NCBI GenBank assembly: GCA_030067835.1
Contig: CP092441.1
Span: 1,612,001-1,676,000, forward strand
Direction: 5' to 3'
DNA from: Chakrabartyella piscis
GTDB taxonomy: Bacteria > Bacillota > Clostridia > Lachnospirales > Anaerotignaceae
DNA length: 64,000 bases
Shown here: one piece after another, positions 1 through 8,765 of the stretch
How positions within the stretch are numbered: the first letter of the stretch is position 1
Layout of the letters: the number at the start of each line of letters is the position of its first letter
Position numbers and translations under genes: made by a program
The notes under the pieces: model-generated
What the model was told of the DNA's origin: nothing
The model's database searches: none
What the model saw: only the letters and a program-made list of their open reading frames with translations

Positions 1-626
1 CACAGGTGATTTCTAAAGTGTTTGTAACACGTCATTTGGAAGGTTGTTTGCCAGAAGAAGTAGAAGGAAAGCTTTGTTCTGTTGCAGCAATGAGCACTGG
101 AGTTATGGGCATCACAGGGATTGAATCAGGTGAAATCATCAAAGGATTGGTGGAACGCATACACCCATCATTTGTCATTGCAGTGGATGCTTTGGCTGCC
201 AGACGTGCCAGTAGAATCAATGCAACCATTCAAATGTCAGATACCGGTGTTGCACCAGGAGCAGGTGTTGGCAATCCTAGAATGGTACTCAACGAAGAAA
301 GTCTTGGTGTACCTGTCATTGCCATTGGTGTACCAACAGTTGTAGATGCCGCTACACTGGTCAATGATACCATGAGCAAAATATTAGAAGAAATGATTGC
401 GCAAACAGATGAAGGGTCTGAATTCTACCAAACATTAATCAATTTAGAAGAAGTGGAGCGTTATCAAATGATTTCTGAATTGTTGGATCCATACACAGAA
501 AATATGTTTGTGACACCAAAGGAAGTGGATTCTGTCATTGAGCGTTTGTCTTATATCATTGCAAATGGCATCAATATAGGTTTGCACAAAGGGATTACAA
601 TGGAAGATATTGGCAGATTGTCTTAA
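1..626 (+). CDS. gpr: Germination protease GPR, 5' end outside window
   Basis: Spore-specific endopeptidase that degrades small acid-soluble proteins (SASPs) at the start of germination. Only the last ~207 codons are present; the frame is open to base 3 and no start with a ribosome site is visible, so the beginning lies upstream. Recognisable family segments are the SxGVMGxTGIES stretch, VIAVDALAARR, IQMSDTGVAPGAGVGN and GVPVIAIGVPTVVDA, followed by the usual C-terminal helical part. The family is ~320-370 residues, so roughly two thirds is seen. It ends at TAA 624-626 and faces the Cys-rich gene on the other strand. It marks the organism as a spore former. Identification is secure. Confidence 0.95.
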   Translation, partial: QVISKVFVTRHLEGCLPEEVEGKLCSVAAMSTGVMGITGIESGEIIKGLVERIHPSFVIAVDALAARRASRINATIQMSDTGVAPGAGVGNPRMVLNEESLGVPVIAIGVPTVVDAATLVNDTMSKILEEMIAQTDEGSEFYQTLINLEEVERYQMISELLDPYTENMFVTPKEVDSVIERLSYIIANGINIGLHKGITMEDIGRLS

Positions 627-662
627 TTATGTAAGGACACAGCTTTCACTATGCCCCAAAAA

Positions 663-1640
663 TCAGTTGCAACCACAGTCATTGCAGCCACAATTGCAAT
701 TGCAACTACATCCACAACTATGATCGTGACTACAACCACAGTCATGATGAGATGTTACTTGACAATTTGGAGAACCATATGTTGTGCCATATCCACAACA
801 GGAACGTGGTTCTGTAACAGGAGAAAATGCATCCAATGGAAATGCCAATGAATCGAAGTTTGCACAAGGATCACAAGCGTTTCCAATGGAGGTACATGTT
901 TCTGGAACACATCTACCAAGAGATTCTACAATCATATTGACGGTTCTAAACATTTTCACGATGGTAAACAAGCCAATGGTTACATTGACAGCAACAGGTG
1001 CACCCATTGTCACATCGCCAGCGTTTGTGCCACAACAACAAGAATTGCAGCCACAACCATAACTTGCACAAGGGTATTTCAAATCTGCACCCAATGCAAT
1101 GGCTTTGCCTTCTGCGATGACATAAGGGCCACCACTGGTATTGCCACCAAGTGGATACAGGTCATTTGTTGTTGTCACATTGGATTCTGTATCACCAAAC
1201 AAGGTAACACGAAGAATATAGGCATTGGTAGCATCGATACAGCCGATGATACAGCCATCAGCACGTCTAAATTCAAGGGTGTAATCAAAAACATATTTCA
1301 ATTCCACATCCCAACAGCCATCTTGCAATGTGTTTTCTGTTTTACGCAAAATTTCAATTCTGCTGAGTTTCAAGTGTTTCATGGTCACATCAGATGCATT
1401 ACAAGGTGGTACAATGATATCACCTTCACAAAGCATTTCGTTACAATTGGGTAGTGCATTGCTTGCAGCCCTTGCAGGCCCCAAAATATCACTGGTCAAA
1501 CATTTTTGGATACGACATTGATCAAAAATCTTTTGGGCAATGATACATACTTCGCCACTACCATTGTTTGTTTCTTCATTGGAACAACAGCAGTTTCTTG
1601 CACAAAGGTCATTTCTGACATCAAATTCAAAAGCTCCCAT
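663..1640 (-). CDS. Cys-rich, probable spore coat or exosporium protein
   Basis: No named family is recognised with certainty. The protein is 325 residues with a CARNCCCSN cluster near the N-terminus, a GCGCNSCCCG cluster near the middle and a C-terminal tail of about 30 residues made mainly of Cys, Gly, His and Asn. There is no signal peptide or membrane segment. The start is ATG at 1640, preceded by AAAGGAGG. The promoter region carries a sigma-K-like CATAnnnTA box, which together with the Cys-rich, cross-linkable composition suggests a late mother-cell coat or exosporium protein. A metal-binding role for the His/Cys tail is possible. Function is inferred from composition and promoter only. 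Confidence 0.6.
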   Translation of the reverse strand: MGAFEFDVRNDLCARNCCCSNEETNNGSGEVCIIAQKIFDQCRIQKCLTSDILGPARAASNALPNCNEMLCEGDIIVPPCNASDVTMKHLKLSRIEILRKTENTLQDGCWDVELKYVFDYTLEFRRADGCIIGCIDATNAYILRVTLFGDTESNVTTTNDLYPLGGNTSGGPYVIAEGKAIALGADLKYPCASYGCGCNSCCCGTNAGDVTMGAPVAVNVTIGLFTIVKMFRTVNMIVESLGRCVPETCTSIGNACDPCANFDSLAFPLDAFSPVTEPRSCCGYGTTYGSPNCQVTSHHDCGCSHDHSCGCSCNCNCGCNDCGCN

Positions 1641-1678
1641 AAAGATTGCCTCCTTTATAAATAAAATATGGTTCTTTA

Positions 1679-1707
1679 TATACTATGAAAGAGGTGCAAA
1701 TGGGTGC
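1679..1707 (-). promoter_or_regulatory. Sigma-K-like promoter of the Cys-rich gene
   Basis: On the minus strand CATAGTATA (1687-1679) matches the sigma-K/sigma-E -10 form CATAnnnTA, and GCACC (1707-1703) sits 15 bases upstream as a sigma-K-type -35. It lies about 40 bases before the start codon of the Cys-rich gene. The -35 is weak by nature in this class, so the call rests mostly on the -10. Confidence 0.45.
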
Positions 1708-1848
1708 TATAAAATAAATGGAATATTTCAGTTCTTTCTTGGAAAATCCTAATTATTTCGTAAAATAGCAAGAAAAATCTCCAAAAGTGGTGAAAGTATG
1801 GTATGATAGATATGTAAAGATATGTTATTGATAAATTGAGGTAATCTT

Positions 1849-2571
1849 ATGAAAATACTAGCAGATATCCATACACATACGGTAGCAAGTGGACATGCGT
1901 ATAGTACATTGGATGAAAATTTGAGATATGCAGCAGAAATTGGCTTAGAAATGATGGCAATGACAGATCATGCGCCAGCTTTGCGGAACACAACCAGTGC
2001 AACCTACTTTGCAAATTTAGGTATTTTACCAGAAACACTACATGGTGTGCGTTTGCTTAAGGGTGTGGAATTGAACATCATCAATCCATCTGGTGAAATT
2101 GATTTGCCTGTGGAATTTTTAGAAAAAATGGATATCGCTTTGGCAAGTTTGCATATTCCAACATTTCCACCAGCAACCAGAGCAGAAAACACCAGTGCTT
2201 ATTTGAAAGCAATGGAAAACCCGCTTGTGGACATTATTGGGCATCCAGGTGACCCTAGATATGATGTGGATTACAAAGAAGTTTTTCGTGTTGCAAAGGA
2301 AACAGGAACCCTTTTGGAGTTCAACAATGCATCTTTGGTGCCAGGTGGTTTTCGTCAAGGTGGAGATGCCATTATATTGGAAATTATGAAAATGGCAATG
2401 GAAGATGGTATTCCTGTTGTTGTGGGTAGTGATGCTCATTTTTATACCAGCATCGGAAATGTTTCTTATGTAGAAACTATGATGAAATCCATTGGTTTCC
2501 CAGAAGAATTGGTTTTGAATACCAATCCAGAACTTCTGTTGGCAAGCCTAAAACGCAGAAAATGCAAATGA
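1849..2571 (+). CDS. PHP-domain phosphatase (YcdX type)
   Basis: Metal-dependent phosphoesterase of the polymerase and histidinol phosphatase (PHP) superfamily. The 240-residue protein begins with the metal-binding DIHTHT motif (His8, His10), followed by MTDHAP, a KGVELNI glutamate motif, a DIIGHPGDP histidine motif and the C-terminal VVGSDAHFY metal site. This motif order and length fit the stand-alone YcdX-type enzymes of clostridia, whose natural substrate is not settled. A GAGGTAATCTT ribosome site precedes the ATG at 1849. It stands alone between the divergent Cys-rich gene and the promoter of the next transcript. Family assignment is firm, substrate unknown. Confidence 0.88.
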   Translation: MKILADIHTHTVASGHAYSTLDENLRYAAEIGLEMMAMTDHAPALRNTTSATYFANLGILPETLHGVRLLKGVELNIINPSGEIDLPVEFLEKMDIALASLHIPTFPPATRAENTSAYLKAMENPLVDIIGHPGDPRYDVDYKEVFRVAKETGTLLEFNNASLVPGGFRQGGDAIILEIMKMAMEDGIPVVVGSDAHFYTSIGNVSYVETMMKSIGFPEELVLNTNPELLLASLKRRKCK

Positions 2572-2597
2572 TTTTTGTTAAGTTATTGGTAAAAGTC

Positions 2598-2626
2598 TTT
2601 ACTTTAGCACTTTAACATGGTACAAT
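2598..2626 (+). promoter_or_regulatory. Housekeeping promoter before yerC
   Basis: TTTACT (2598-2603), 17-base spacer, TACAAT (2621-2626), with TGG just before the -10 giving an extended -10 element. It sits about 80 bases before the start codon of the TrpR-like gene. Confidence 0.6.
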
Positions 2627-2705
2627 AGTAAAAAAGGAAGTCTAGTAAATGGATTTTCGATGAATATACCAAAATATAAGAGTTTGAAGTAAAGAGGTGT
2701 TTTCT

Positions 2706-3023
2706 GTGAATAAAAAAATTAGAACGGACTTGACAGATAAATTATTTCGAAGCATCTTGGCAATGGAAACGCTAGAAGAATGCTACCAATTGTTTGAAGA
2801 TTTGTGTACTGTCAATGAATTGCAGGCAATTGCACAAAGAATGGAAGTTGCTGCAATGCTCAATCGCAAATGTACCTATGTGGAAATTGCTGAAAAAACA
2901 GGTGCATCTACAGCAACCATAAGTCGTGTCAATCGTTGTTTGCACTATGGTGTAGATGGTTATAAACTGGCTATAGATCGTTTGAAAGAAATAGAAGATA
3001 GAGAAAAAGAAGAACTATCGTAA
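2706..3023 (+). CDS. yerC: YerC/YecD family TrpR-like DNA-binding protein
   Basis: Small (105 residues) all-helical protein of the TrpR-fold YerC/YecD family, found in Firmicutes next to pcrA and ligA. The helix-turn-helix is visible as YVEIAEKTGASTATISRVNRC near residues 60-80, preceded by the conserved ELQAIAQRMEVA segment. GTG at 2706 is chosen because AAAGAGG (2691-2697) lies 8 bases before it; an in-frame GTG at 2697 overlaps that ribosome site and is unlikely. An intrinsic terminator follows before pcrA, so only part of the transcription should continue into the helicase gene. Its regulon is not known. Confidence 0.85.
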   Translation: MNKKIRTDLTDKLFRSILAMETLEECYQLFEDLCTVNELQAIAQRMEVAAMLNRKCTYVEIAEKTGASTATISRVNRCLHYGVDGYKLAIDRLKEIEDREKEELS

Positions 3024-3043
3024 GTTGAAAACAAGGGATATGG

Positions 3044-3070
3044 GGCTGATCCAAGTGGTCAGTCTTTTTA
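3044..3070 (+). terminator. Terminator between yerC and pcrA
   Basis: An 8-bp stem with one bulged T (GGCTGATCC with GGTCAGTC, loop AAGT) is followed by TTTTTA. It starts 20 bases after the yerC stop and lies upstream of the chosen pcrA start, which supports that start over any in-frame codon further upstream. Confidence 0.7.
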
Positions 3071-3120
3071 TCGCCTTTTGGTATTGGTGTTACATGGATA
3101 AAAAGGATAGGGGAATTGCA

Positions 3121-5385
3121 ATGATCGGTTTTGCACAATTAAATGAAATGCAACAAAAAGCAGTTTTACAACAAGATGGACCCGTTTTGGTTTTGGCAGG
3201 TGCTGGAAGTGGAAAAACAGGTGCATTGACTGTTAGAATTGCTCATATGTTGGAAACGGGAGTTAAGCCTTGGAATATTTTGGCGATTACCTTCACCAAC
3301 AAAGCAGCAAAAGAAATGCGAGACCGTGTTGAGAAATTGGTTGGTGATGGTGTACGTGACATTTGGATCAGCACCTTCCATTCTACGTGTGTACGTATTT
3401 TGCGTAGAGAAATTGGTCATTTAGATTATGACAATCAATTTTCTATTTTTGATGCAGATGATCAAGAAAAATTGATGAAAGATGTATTCAAACAATTGAG
3501 CTATAGCATTACAGACAAAACATTTCCTGTGAAGTCTGCAATTGCGCAAATCAGCAAATTGAAAGAAGAAATGATTCCTTGGGAAGAATATGCAAGAACT
3601 GTAGATAGAGCAGATCTCAAAGGGATGCGTATTTCTAAGGTGTACCATATTTATCAACAAAAACTCAAAGAAAACAATGCTCTTGATTTTGATGATTTGA
3701 TTTACAAAACAGTTTTGTTGTTCCGCACACATCCAGAAGTTTTGGCAAAATATCAAGATCGTTTCCAATATATCATGGTGGATGAATACCAAGATACCAA
3801 TACATCTCAATATGAATTGGTGCATATGTTGGCAGAAAAAAATAAAAACCTTTGCGTTGTAGGTGATGATGACCAAAGTATCTATGGTTGGAGGGGTGCA
3901 AATATTCGCAATATTTTGGATTTTGAAAAAGACTTCCCCAATACTGTTGTCATCAAATTGGAGCAAAACTATCGTTCTACAAAGAAAATTTTGGAAGCAG
4001 CAAATTCTGTTATCCACAACAACCAAATTCGTAAAGATAAAACCCTTTGGACAGAAAACGATAGTGGTAATATCCTTCATATTTACAAAAGCGATAATGA
4101 ATATGATGAAACACGTTTTATTTCAGAACGTATGCAAGAATTGGCTGATAACGGAATTGGCTATAGCAATATGGCTGTTTTGTATCGAACCAATGCACAA
4201 TCACGTACAGTGGAAGATCAATTGGTGCGTAAAGGTATCCCATATCGTTTGTTTGGTGGTACTCGGTTCTATGAACGTAAAGAAATTAGAGACATTTTGT
4301 CTTATTTGAAGGTTTTGGCAAATCCTGCTGATACCATTGCTTTGCGTAGAATCATCAATGTTCCAAAAAGAGGTATTGGTGAAGCATCCATTGATAAGGT
4401 TGTTACCTTTGCAGCAGCACACGATCTTTCTTTATTTGGTGCATTGTCTCGTTTGGATGAAATTGTGGAATTGAAAACAAGAGCGTCCAAATTTAGAGAT
4501 TTCTACCAATTATTTGTTTCCTTGCAAGAAGATGCAAAAACACTTTCTGCTGGGGAATTGATTGATGTGGTTGTAAAACGTTCTGGTTATTGGCAAGATT
4601 TGATGAACGAAGGCACAGAAGATGCATTGTCTCGTTTGGAAAATATAGATGAATTCATCAATAAAGCAGTAGAATACGATAAAAGCAATGAAGACAGTAG
4701 TTTAGCTGGTTTCCTAGAAGAAGTGGCACTTGTTGCAGATATTGACAATTACCAAGAAGGGGAAGAAGCAGTTGTTTTGATGACTTTGCATAGTGCAAAA
4801 GGTTTGGAATTCCCATATGTGTTTATGATTGGTATGGAAGAAGGTGTTTTCCCAAGCTATAGAGCTGTTATGTATGGTGGCGAGAAAGAAATGGAAGAAG
4901 AACGTCGTTTGTGTTATGTAGGGATCACAAGAGCACGTGAAGAATTGTTCTTAACACATGCAAAAACACGTATGCAACATGGTATTACACAATACAATCC
5001 GGCTTCAAGGTTCTTGAAAGAAATCCCTGCAGATTTGGTAGATTTTCCTGTTCGTCAAGTTTCTGACATGGCAAAGAAATACGCTATGCGTAACAATATG
5101 AAGATGTCCCCTATCACATCCATTGCACAACAGCAAAAGGTTGGAGCTATGGGAAAACAAGCCTTTTCCAGACAAGTAGCAGGCGATAGAGATATGCCAA
5201 TACCAAAAGATGTAACTTTATCATATGCAGTTGGCGATAAAGTAAGAGCTCCAAAATATGGAATTGGTACCGTCAAATCCATTGCAAATGGTGGCGCAGA
5301 TTTCGAAGTGGAAGTATCCTTTGGCGAAAAAGGAACCAAAAAATTTATGGCTGGACTTTCCAAATTGATTAAAGTCAGCGAATAA
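3121..5385 (+). CDS. pcrA: ATP-dependent DNA helicase PcrA (UvrD/Rep family)
   Basis: Superfamily 1 3'-5' helicase used in repair, replication restart and removal of recombinase filaments. All SF1A motifs are present: Q motif LNEMQQKAV, Walker A AGAGSGKT, TFTNKAAKEM (Ia), Walker B VDEYQDTN, GDDDQSIYGWRGA (III), EQNYRST (IV), a motif V/VI region with TLHSAKGLEFP and EERRLCYVGITRA. The C-terminal ~60 residues form the Tudor-like tail (VGDKVRAPKYGIGTVKSI). ATG 3121 is chosen because AGGGGA lies 7 bases upstream and a terminator precedes it; it gives 754 residues, a normal length. ligA follows ~100 bases later, the classic pcrA-ligA order. Confidence 0.96.
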   Translation: MIGFAQLNEMQQKAVLQQDGPVLVLAGAGSGKTGALTVRIAHMLETGVKPWNILAITFTNKAAKEMRDRVEKLVGDGVRDIWISTFHSTCVRILRREIGHLDYDNQFSIFDADDQEKLMKDVFKQLSYSITDKTFPVKSAIAQISKLKEEMIPWEEYARTVDRADLKGMRISKVYHIYQQKLKENNALDFDDLIYKTVLLFRTHPEVLAKYQDRFQYIMVDEYQDTNTSQYELVHMLAEKNKNLCVVGDDDQSIYGWRGANIRNILDFEKDFPNTVVIKLEQNYRSTKKILEAANSVIHNNQIRKDKTLWTENDSGNILHIYKSDNEYDETRFISERMQELADNGIGYSNMAVLYRTNAQSRTVEDQLVRKGIPYRLFGGTRFYERKEIRDILSYLKVLANPADTIALRRIINVPKRGIGEASIDKVVTFAAAHDLSLFGALSRLDEIVELKTRASKFRDFYQLFVSLQEDAKTLSAGELIDVVVKRSGYWQDLMNEGTEDALSRLENIDEFINKAVEYDKSNEDSSLAGFLEEVALVADIDNYQEGEEAVVLMTLHSAKGLEFPYVFMIGMEEGVFPSYRAVMYGGEKEMEEERRLCYVGITRAREELFLTHAKTRMQHGITQYNPASRFLKEIPADLVDFPVRQVSDMAKKYAMRNNMKMSPITSIAQQQKVGAMGKQAFSRQVAGDRDMPIPKDVTLSYAVGDKVRAPKYGIGTVKSIANGGADFEVEVSFGEKGTKKFMAGLSKLIKVSE

Positions 5386-5412
5386 TGTAAATACGCATAT
5401 AATCATCAAACA

Positions 5413-5440
5413 GTAGGGGCGACTAGTAGTCGCCCGTTTG
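5413..5440 (+). repeat. Palindromic intergenic repeat, copy A
   Basis: GTAGG followed by an inverted repeat with arms GGGCGAC (5417-5423) and GTCGCCC (5429-5435), loop TAGTA, then CGTTT. It is 28 bases after the pcrA stop. It shares the flanks but not the arm sequence with other copies in the window (see copies B-F). It may double as a weak terminator. Confidence 0.7.
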
Positions 5441-5482
5441 TATATAAAAAATAAATTTGAAATAGAATTGGAGTGTTTTTTC

Positions 5483-7438
5483 ATGATGACACGTATGAAA
5501 GAATTGATTGTAACATTAAACCAAGCATCAGCAGCATATTACCAAGAGGATACAGAATTGATGACCAATTTGGAATACGATGCATTGTATGATGAGTTGG
5601 TTGCATTAGAAGAGAAATCTGGTGTGATTTTAGGGAATAGTCCAACGCAAAATGTTGGGTATACCATTTTAAGTAATTTGCAAAAAGTGCGTCACGAAAG
5701 CCAAATTCTTTCTTTGGACAAAACCAAGGAAGTGGGTAAATTGCAAAGTTTTTTAAGTGGCAATAAAGGGATTCTTTCTTGGAAATTGGATGGTCTGACC
5801 ATTGTGTTGCAATACGCAGAAGGAAAATTGGTGCAAGCCATCACACGTGGCAATGGTGAAATTGGAGAAGATGTCACCCACAATGCAAAGGTATTTGCAA
5901 ATTTACCACTACAAATTCCATTTATGGGGCAATTGGTGTTGCGTGGTGAAGGTGTCATTTCCTATTCAGAATTTGAACGCATCAATGAAGGTTTGCCAGC
6001 AGAAGAACAATACAAAAATCCACGTAACTTGTGTAGTGGAACTGTGCGTCAACTCAATAGTGAAATTGCAGCCAAAAGACGTGCACAATTCTTTGCATTT
6101 ACATTGGTGAGTGCAGAAGGAAAAGAAATTTCTAATAGCAAATCAGAAAATATGAAATGGCTTGGAGAATTGGGCTTTTCTGTAGTGGAACATGAAGTGG
6201 TGACTGGTGACACGGTTGCAGAAACGGTAGAAGACTTCCGCAATCGCATTGCTGATAATGACATTGCTTCAGATGGACTTGTATTGACTTTGGATGATAT
6301 TCCTTTGAGCATTAGCTTGGGTAGAACTGCAAAATTCCCAAAAGATTCCATTGCTTTCAAATGGGCAGATGAAATGGCAGAAACCACTTTACGTGAAATG
6401 GAGTGGAATACATCCAGAACTGGACTTATGAATCCCATTGCTATTTTTGATTCTGTGGAATTGGAAGGTTCAACGGTTTCACGTGCCAGTGTCCATAATT
6501 TGAGTATCATTTCAGAATTGCAACTTGGCTTGGGTGATACCATCAAGGTATACAAAGCCAATATGATCATTCCACAAATTTCAGAAAATCTAACAAAATC
6601 CAATACACTGGAAATTCCAAAGAAATGCTTTGTTTGTGATGGAGATACAGAAATACGCAAACAAAACGATGGTGAATTTTTATATTGTACCAATCCAGAT
6701 TGCAAAGCAAAACAATTGCAACGACTTTCTCACTTTGTATCACGTGATGCTATGAACATAGAAGGTTTGTCTGAAGAAAGCCTTAGAAAATTTGTAGAAG
6801 TGGATTTGGTCAGTGAATATCCAGATATATTTAGACTGGAACTTCATGGCAATACCATCAAATCTATGGAAGGTTTTGGAGAAAAATCTTATCAAAAATT
6901 GGTGGATTCCATTGAAAAAGCAAAAGATGTGGATTTGGCAAACTTCATTTATGCTTTGGGCATTGATCAAGTGGGCTTGCGCAATGCAAAATTGTTGTGT
7001 AAACACTTCAATTGGAATTTGGAAAGTATTGTTTTGGCAACAACAGAAGATTTATTGGCAATTGATGGATTTGGTGAAGTCATTGCAAGAAGCGTTGTTT
7101 CCTATTTCCAAAAAGAATCCCATAAAGAAATGCTTTTGGATGTACAAAACTATTTGCAATTCAAAGAAATGGAAGTACCAGCAGAAGGAATAAAATTATT
7201 GGATGGTTTGACTTTTGTAGTCACAGGTGATTTGGAACAATTTACAAACCGTAAAGAATTATCCAATCTAATTGAAACATTGGGTGGCAAAGTAACAGGC
7301 AGTGTCACAAAAAAATCCAATTATCTCATCAACAATGATGTGTTTTCTGCTTCTTCCAAAAATAAAAAAGCAAATGAGTTGGGAATTCCAATTTTAAGTG
7401 AACAAGATTTTATAGAACAGTTCAAAATAATTCTATAG
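5483..7438 (+). CDS. ligA: NAD-dependent DNA ligase LigA (divergent type)
   Basis: Seals nicks in duplex DNA using NAD+. Order of parts: Ia domain with AAYYQED and YDALYDEL, adenylation domain with catalytic lysine in SWKLDGLTI, then TRGNGEIGEDVT and NPRNLCSGTVRQLNS, OB domain, a four-Cys zinc site (CFVC and CTNPDC), helix-hairpin-helix repeats and a C-terminal BRCT domain (LDGLTFVVTGDLEQ). ATG 5483 has GGAG 10 bases upstream and gives 651 residues. The catalytic motif is usually KxDG within EPKIDG; here the preceding Glu-Pro is Ser-Trp, placing it in a divergent LigA subgroup. It follows pcrA as is usual, so it may still be the main replicative ligase. Confidence 0.9.
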   Translation: MMTRMKELIVTLNQASAAYYQEDTELMTNLEYDALYDELVALEEKSGVILGNSPTQNVGYTILSNLQKVRHESQILSLDKTKEVGKLQSFLSGNKGILSWKLDGLTIVLQYAEGKLVQAITRGNGEIGEDVTHNAKVFANLPLQIPFMGQLVLRGEGVISYSEFERINEGLPAEEQYKNPRNLCSGTVRQLNSEIAAKRRAQFFAFTLVSAEGKEISNSKSENMKWLGELGFSVVEHEVVTGDTVAETVEDFRNRIADNDIASDGLVLTLDDIPLSISLGRTAKFPKDSIAFKWADEMAETTLREMEWNTSRTGLMNPIAIFDSVELEGSTVSRASVHNLSIISELQLGLGDTIKVYKANMIIPQISENLTKSNTLEIPKKCFVCDGDTEIRKQNDGEFLYCTNPDCKAKQLQRLSHFVSRDAMNIEGLSEESLRKFVEVDLVSEYPDIFRLELHGNTIKSMEGFGEKSYQKLVDSIEKAKDVDLANFIYALGIDQVGLRNAKLLCKHFNWNLESIVLATTEDLLAIDGFGEVIARSVVSYFQKESHKEMLLDVQNYLQFKEMEVPAEGIKLLDGLTFVVTGDLEQFTNRKELSNLIETLGGKVTGSVTKKSNYLINNDVFSASSKNKKANELGIPILSEQDFIEQFKIIL

Positions 7439-7721
7439 AAAAATATAATATATAAAAAAAGAAAAGAAACGAAATCCATGTATAATATAAAACTAAAATT
7501 TTTGTTTGATGATAATTATTATAAATTAAATATTGATTTTATCAAATTTTAAGTGAAATTTTGAAATCCTTTATGAAAATATGGTTATTTTGTTCAATAA
7601 TTAGTCGGAATACTCATTTTTTTATTCATTGTGACAAAAATAAAAAAAAGCTATAGATTCCCTAAAAAGTTTGCTATAATAGAAGAAACGATGATTTTTG
7701 ACAAAAAAGGTGGGAATCAAA
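7439..7721. other. AT-rich intergenic region before the LysR gene
   Basis: About 280 bases with no supported gene and no tRNA. A perfect TATAAT lies at 7675-7680, with only a poor TATAGA at the -35 position 17 bases before it; it may be the promoter of the LysR-type gene. No clear ligA terminator is seen. Confidence 0.5.
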
Positions 7722-8606
7722 ATGAACTTAAACCAATTGCATTATTTTAAGACTCTTGCAGAATTGGAACATTATACAAAAGCAGCAGAACAATTGGGTA
7801 TTTCGCAGCCAACATTGAGTCATTCTATCGCAGCAATGGAAAAAGAATTGGGTGCTGAGTTATTTGAAAAACAAGGTAGAAACGTTGCATTGACAAAATA
7901 TGGACGTATTTATATGTTCTATGTGGAAAATGCATTGACACAATTGGAACTTGGTAAAAATCAAATAGAACGTTTGATTTCTGTTGGTAGTGGTCACGTT
8001 GGTTTGGCATATATGACTTCTGTGGGTACCAGCTTTGTACCTAGTATGATTGCAGATTTCTTGAATCATCCACAAAATAAAAACATTTCTTTTTCTTGCT
8101 ATGAAGGCAGTACAAAGGATTTGATTTACAATTTGAAACGTGAAAAATACGATTTGGTATTTTGTTCTATGATGGAAAATGAAAGTGAAGTAGAGTTTAT
8201 TCCTGTGTTTGAACAAGGTCTTGTGGTGATTGTGCCAGAAGAACATGCACTTGCAAATAGAGATAAGGTTACAATTCAAGATATTTGTCCATATCCACTC
8301 ATTTGCTACACCAAAGAAAGCGGTATGCGTCGCATCATTGATGATTTGTACAACAAAGCACAAATTATGCCAAATATTTTATGTCAATTTGAAGATGTCA
8401 ATTCCATGGCAGGTTTGGTGGCTGCAAATCAAGGGATTGCAATTGTAACAGACAATCCAAGTATCCAAAACTATCGTGTCAAAAAATTGGAATTGGATAC
8501 AGTCTATTCCAAACGTATGGTATATTTGGCGTTTGTACTCAATCGTTATTTGCCACCAGCAGTGGAAAAATTCAAAGATTTTATCATTGCAAATACAAGA
8601 AAGTAA
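7722..8606 (+). CDS. LysR family transcriptional regulator
   Basis: A 294-residue LysR-type regulator with the N-terminal winged helix (LNQLHYFKTLAELEHYTKAA, then LGISQPTLSHSIAAMEKELG and LFEKQGRNVALTKYG) and the effector-binding domain after residue ~90. The start at ATG 7722 is preceded by AGGTGGG with 7 bases spacing; an upstream in-frame TTG at 7698 lacks a ribosome site. The C-terminal part resembles the CysB/YwbI group, but the inducer cannot be read from the sequence. The next gene has its own promoter and riboswitch, so the regulator need not control it; LysR targets are often divergent and no divergent gene is present. Confidence 0.9.
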   Translation: MNLNQLHYFKTLAELEHYTKAAEQLGISQPTLSHSIAAMEKELGAELFEKQGRNVALTKYGRIYMFYVENALTQLELGKNQIERLISVGSGHVGLAYMTSVGTSFVPSMIADFLNHPQNKNISFSCYEGSTKDLIYNLKREKYDLVFCSMMENESEVEFIPVFEQGLVVIVPEEHALANRDKVTIQDICPYPLICYTKESGMRRIIDDLYNKAQIMPNILCQFEDVNSMAGLVAANQGIAIVTDNPSIQNYRVKKLELDTVYSKRMVYLAFVLNRYLPPAVEKFKDFIIANTRK

Positions 8607-8619
8607 TGATACAAAACCA

Positions 8620-8648
8620 TTGACAAGTAAAATCAATGGTCATATAAT
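8620..8648 (+). promoter_or_regulatory. Consensus sigma-A promoter of the riboswitch/antiporter transcript
   Basis: TTGACA (8620-8625), exactly 17 bases, TATAAT (8643-8648): both hexamers are perfect. Transcription would begin near 8655, directly at the 5' edge of the fluoride aptamer, as is typical for this riboswitch class. Confidence 0.85.
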
Positions 8649-8651
8649 AAA

Positions 8652-8743
8652 CAAAGGGAATGAAGTTCTCCCTTGGATGATTCCAAAACCGCTATTATGC
8701 TGATGACTTCTGTGATATTTCACAGGACTTGTCAGCTTTTTTT
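8652..8743 (+). ncRNA. Fluoride riboswitch (crcB motif) with expression platform
   Basis: The leader matches the fluoride (crcB) aptamer: AAGGG (8654-8658) pairs with CCCTT (8670-8674) around the conserved ATGnAGTTC core, AACCGC follows at 8687-8692, and the 3' signature GCTGATGACTTCT lies at 8699-8711. The long-range pairing GAAGT (8662-8666) with ACTTC (8706-8710) replaces GGAGT with ACTCC known from the Bacillus cereus example, a compensatory change that supports the call. An accessory hairpin TTGGA-TGAT-TCCAA (8673-8686) interrupts the junction. The 3' strand of the aptamer is also the 5' strand of the terminator at 8699-8743, so fluoride binding should prevent termination and switch the antiporter gene on. 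Confidence 0.88.
8699..8743 (+). terminator. Riboswitch-controlled intrinsic terminator
   Basis: A 17-bp stem (8699-8715 with 8720-8736, loop TATT, one mismatch and a few wobble pairs) ends in seven T residues (8737-8743). It shares its first strand with the fluoride aptamer and also serves to end transcripts arriving from the LysR gene. Confidence 0.88.
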
Positions 8744-8765
8744 ATGGAAATAGGAGGAAAATAGA

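Noticed and set aside
3421..4080. 219-codon minus-strand frame within pcrA
   Set aside because: Shadow of the helicase gene; no ribosome site, no recognisable domain.
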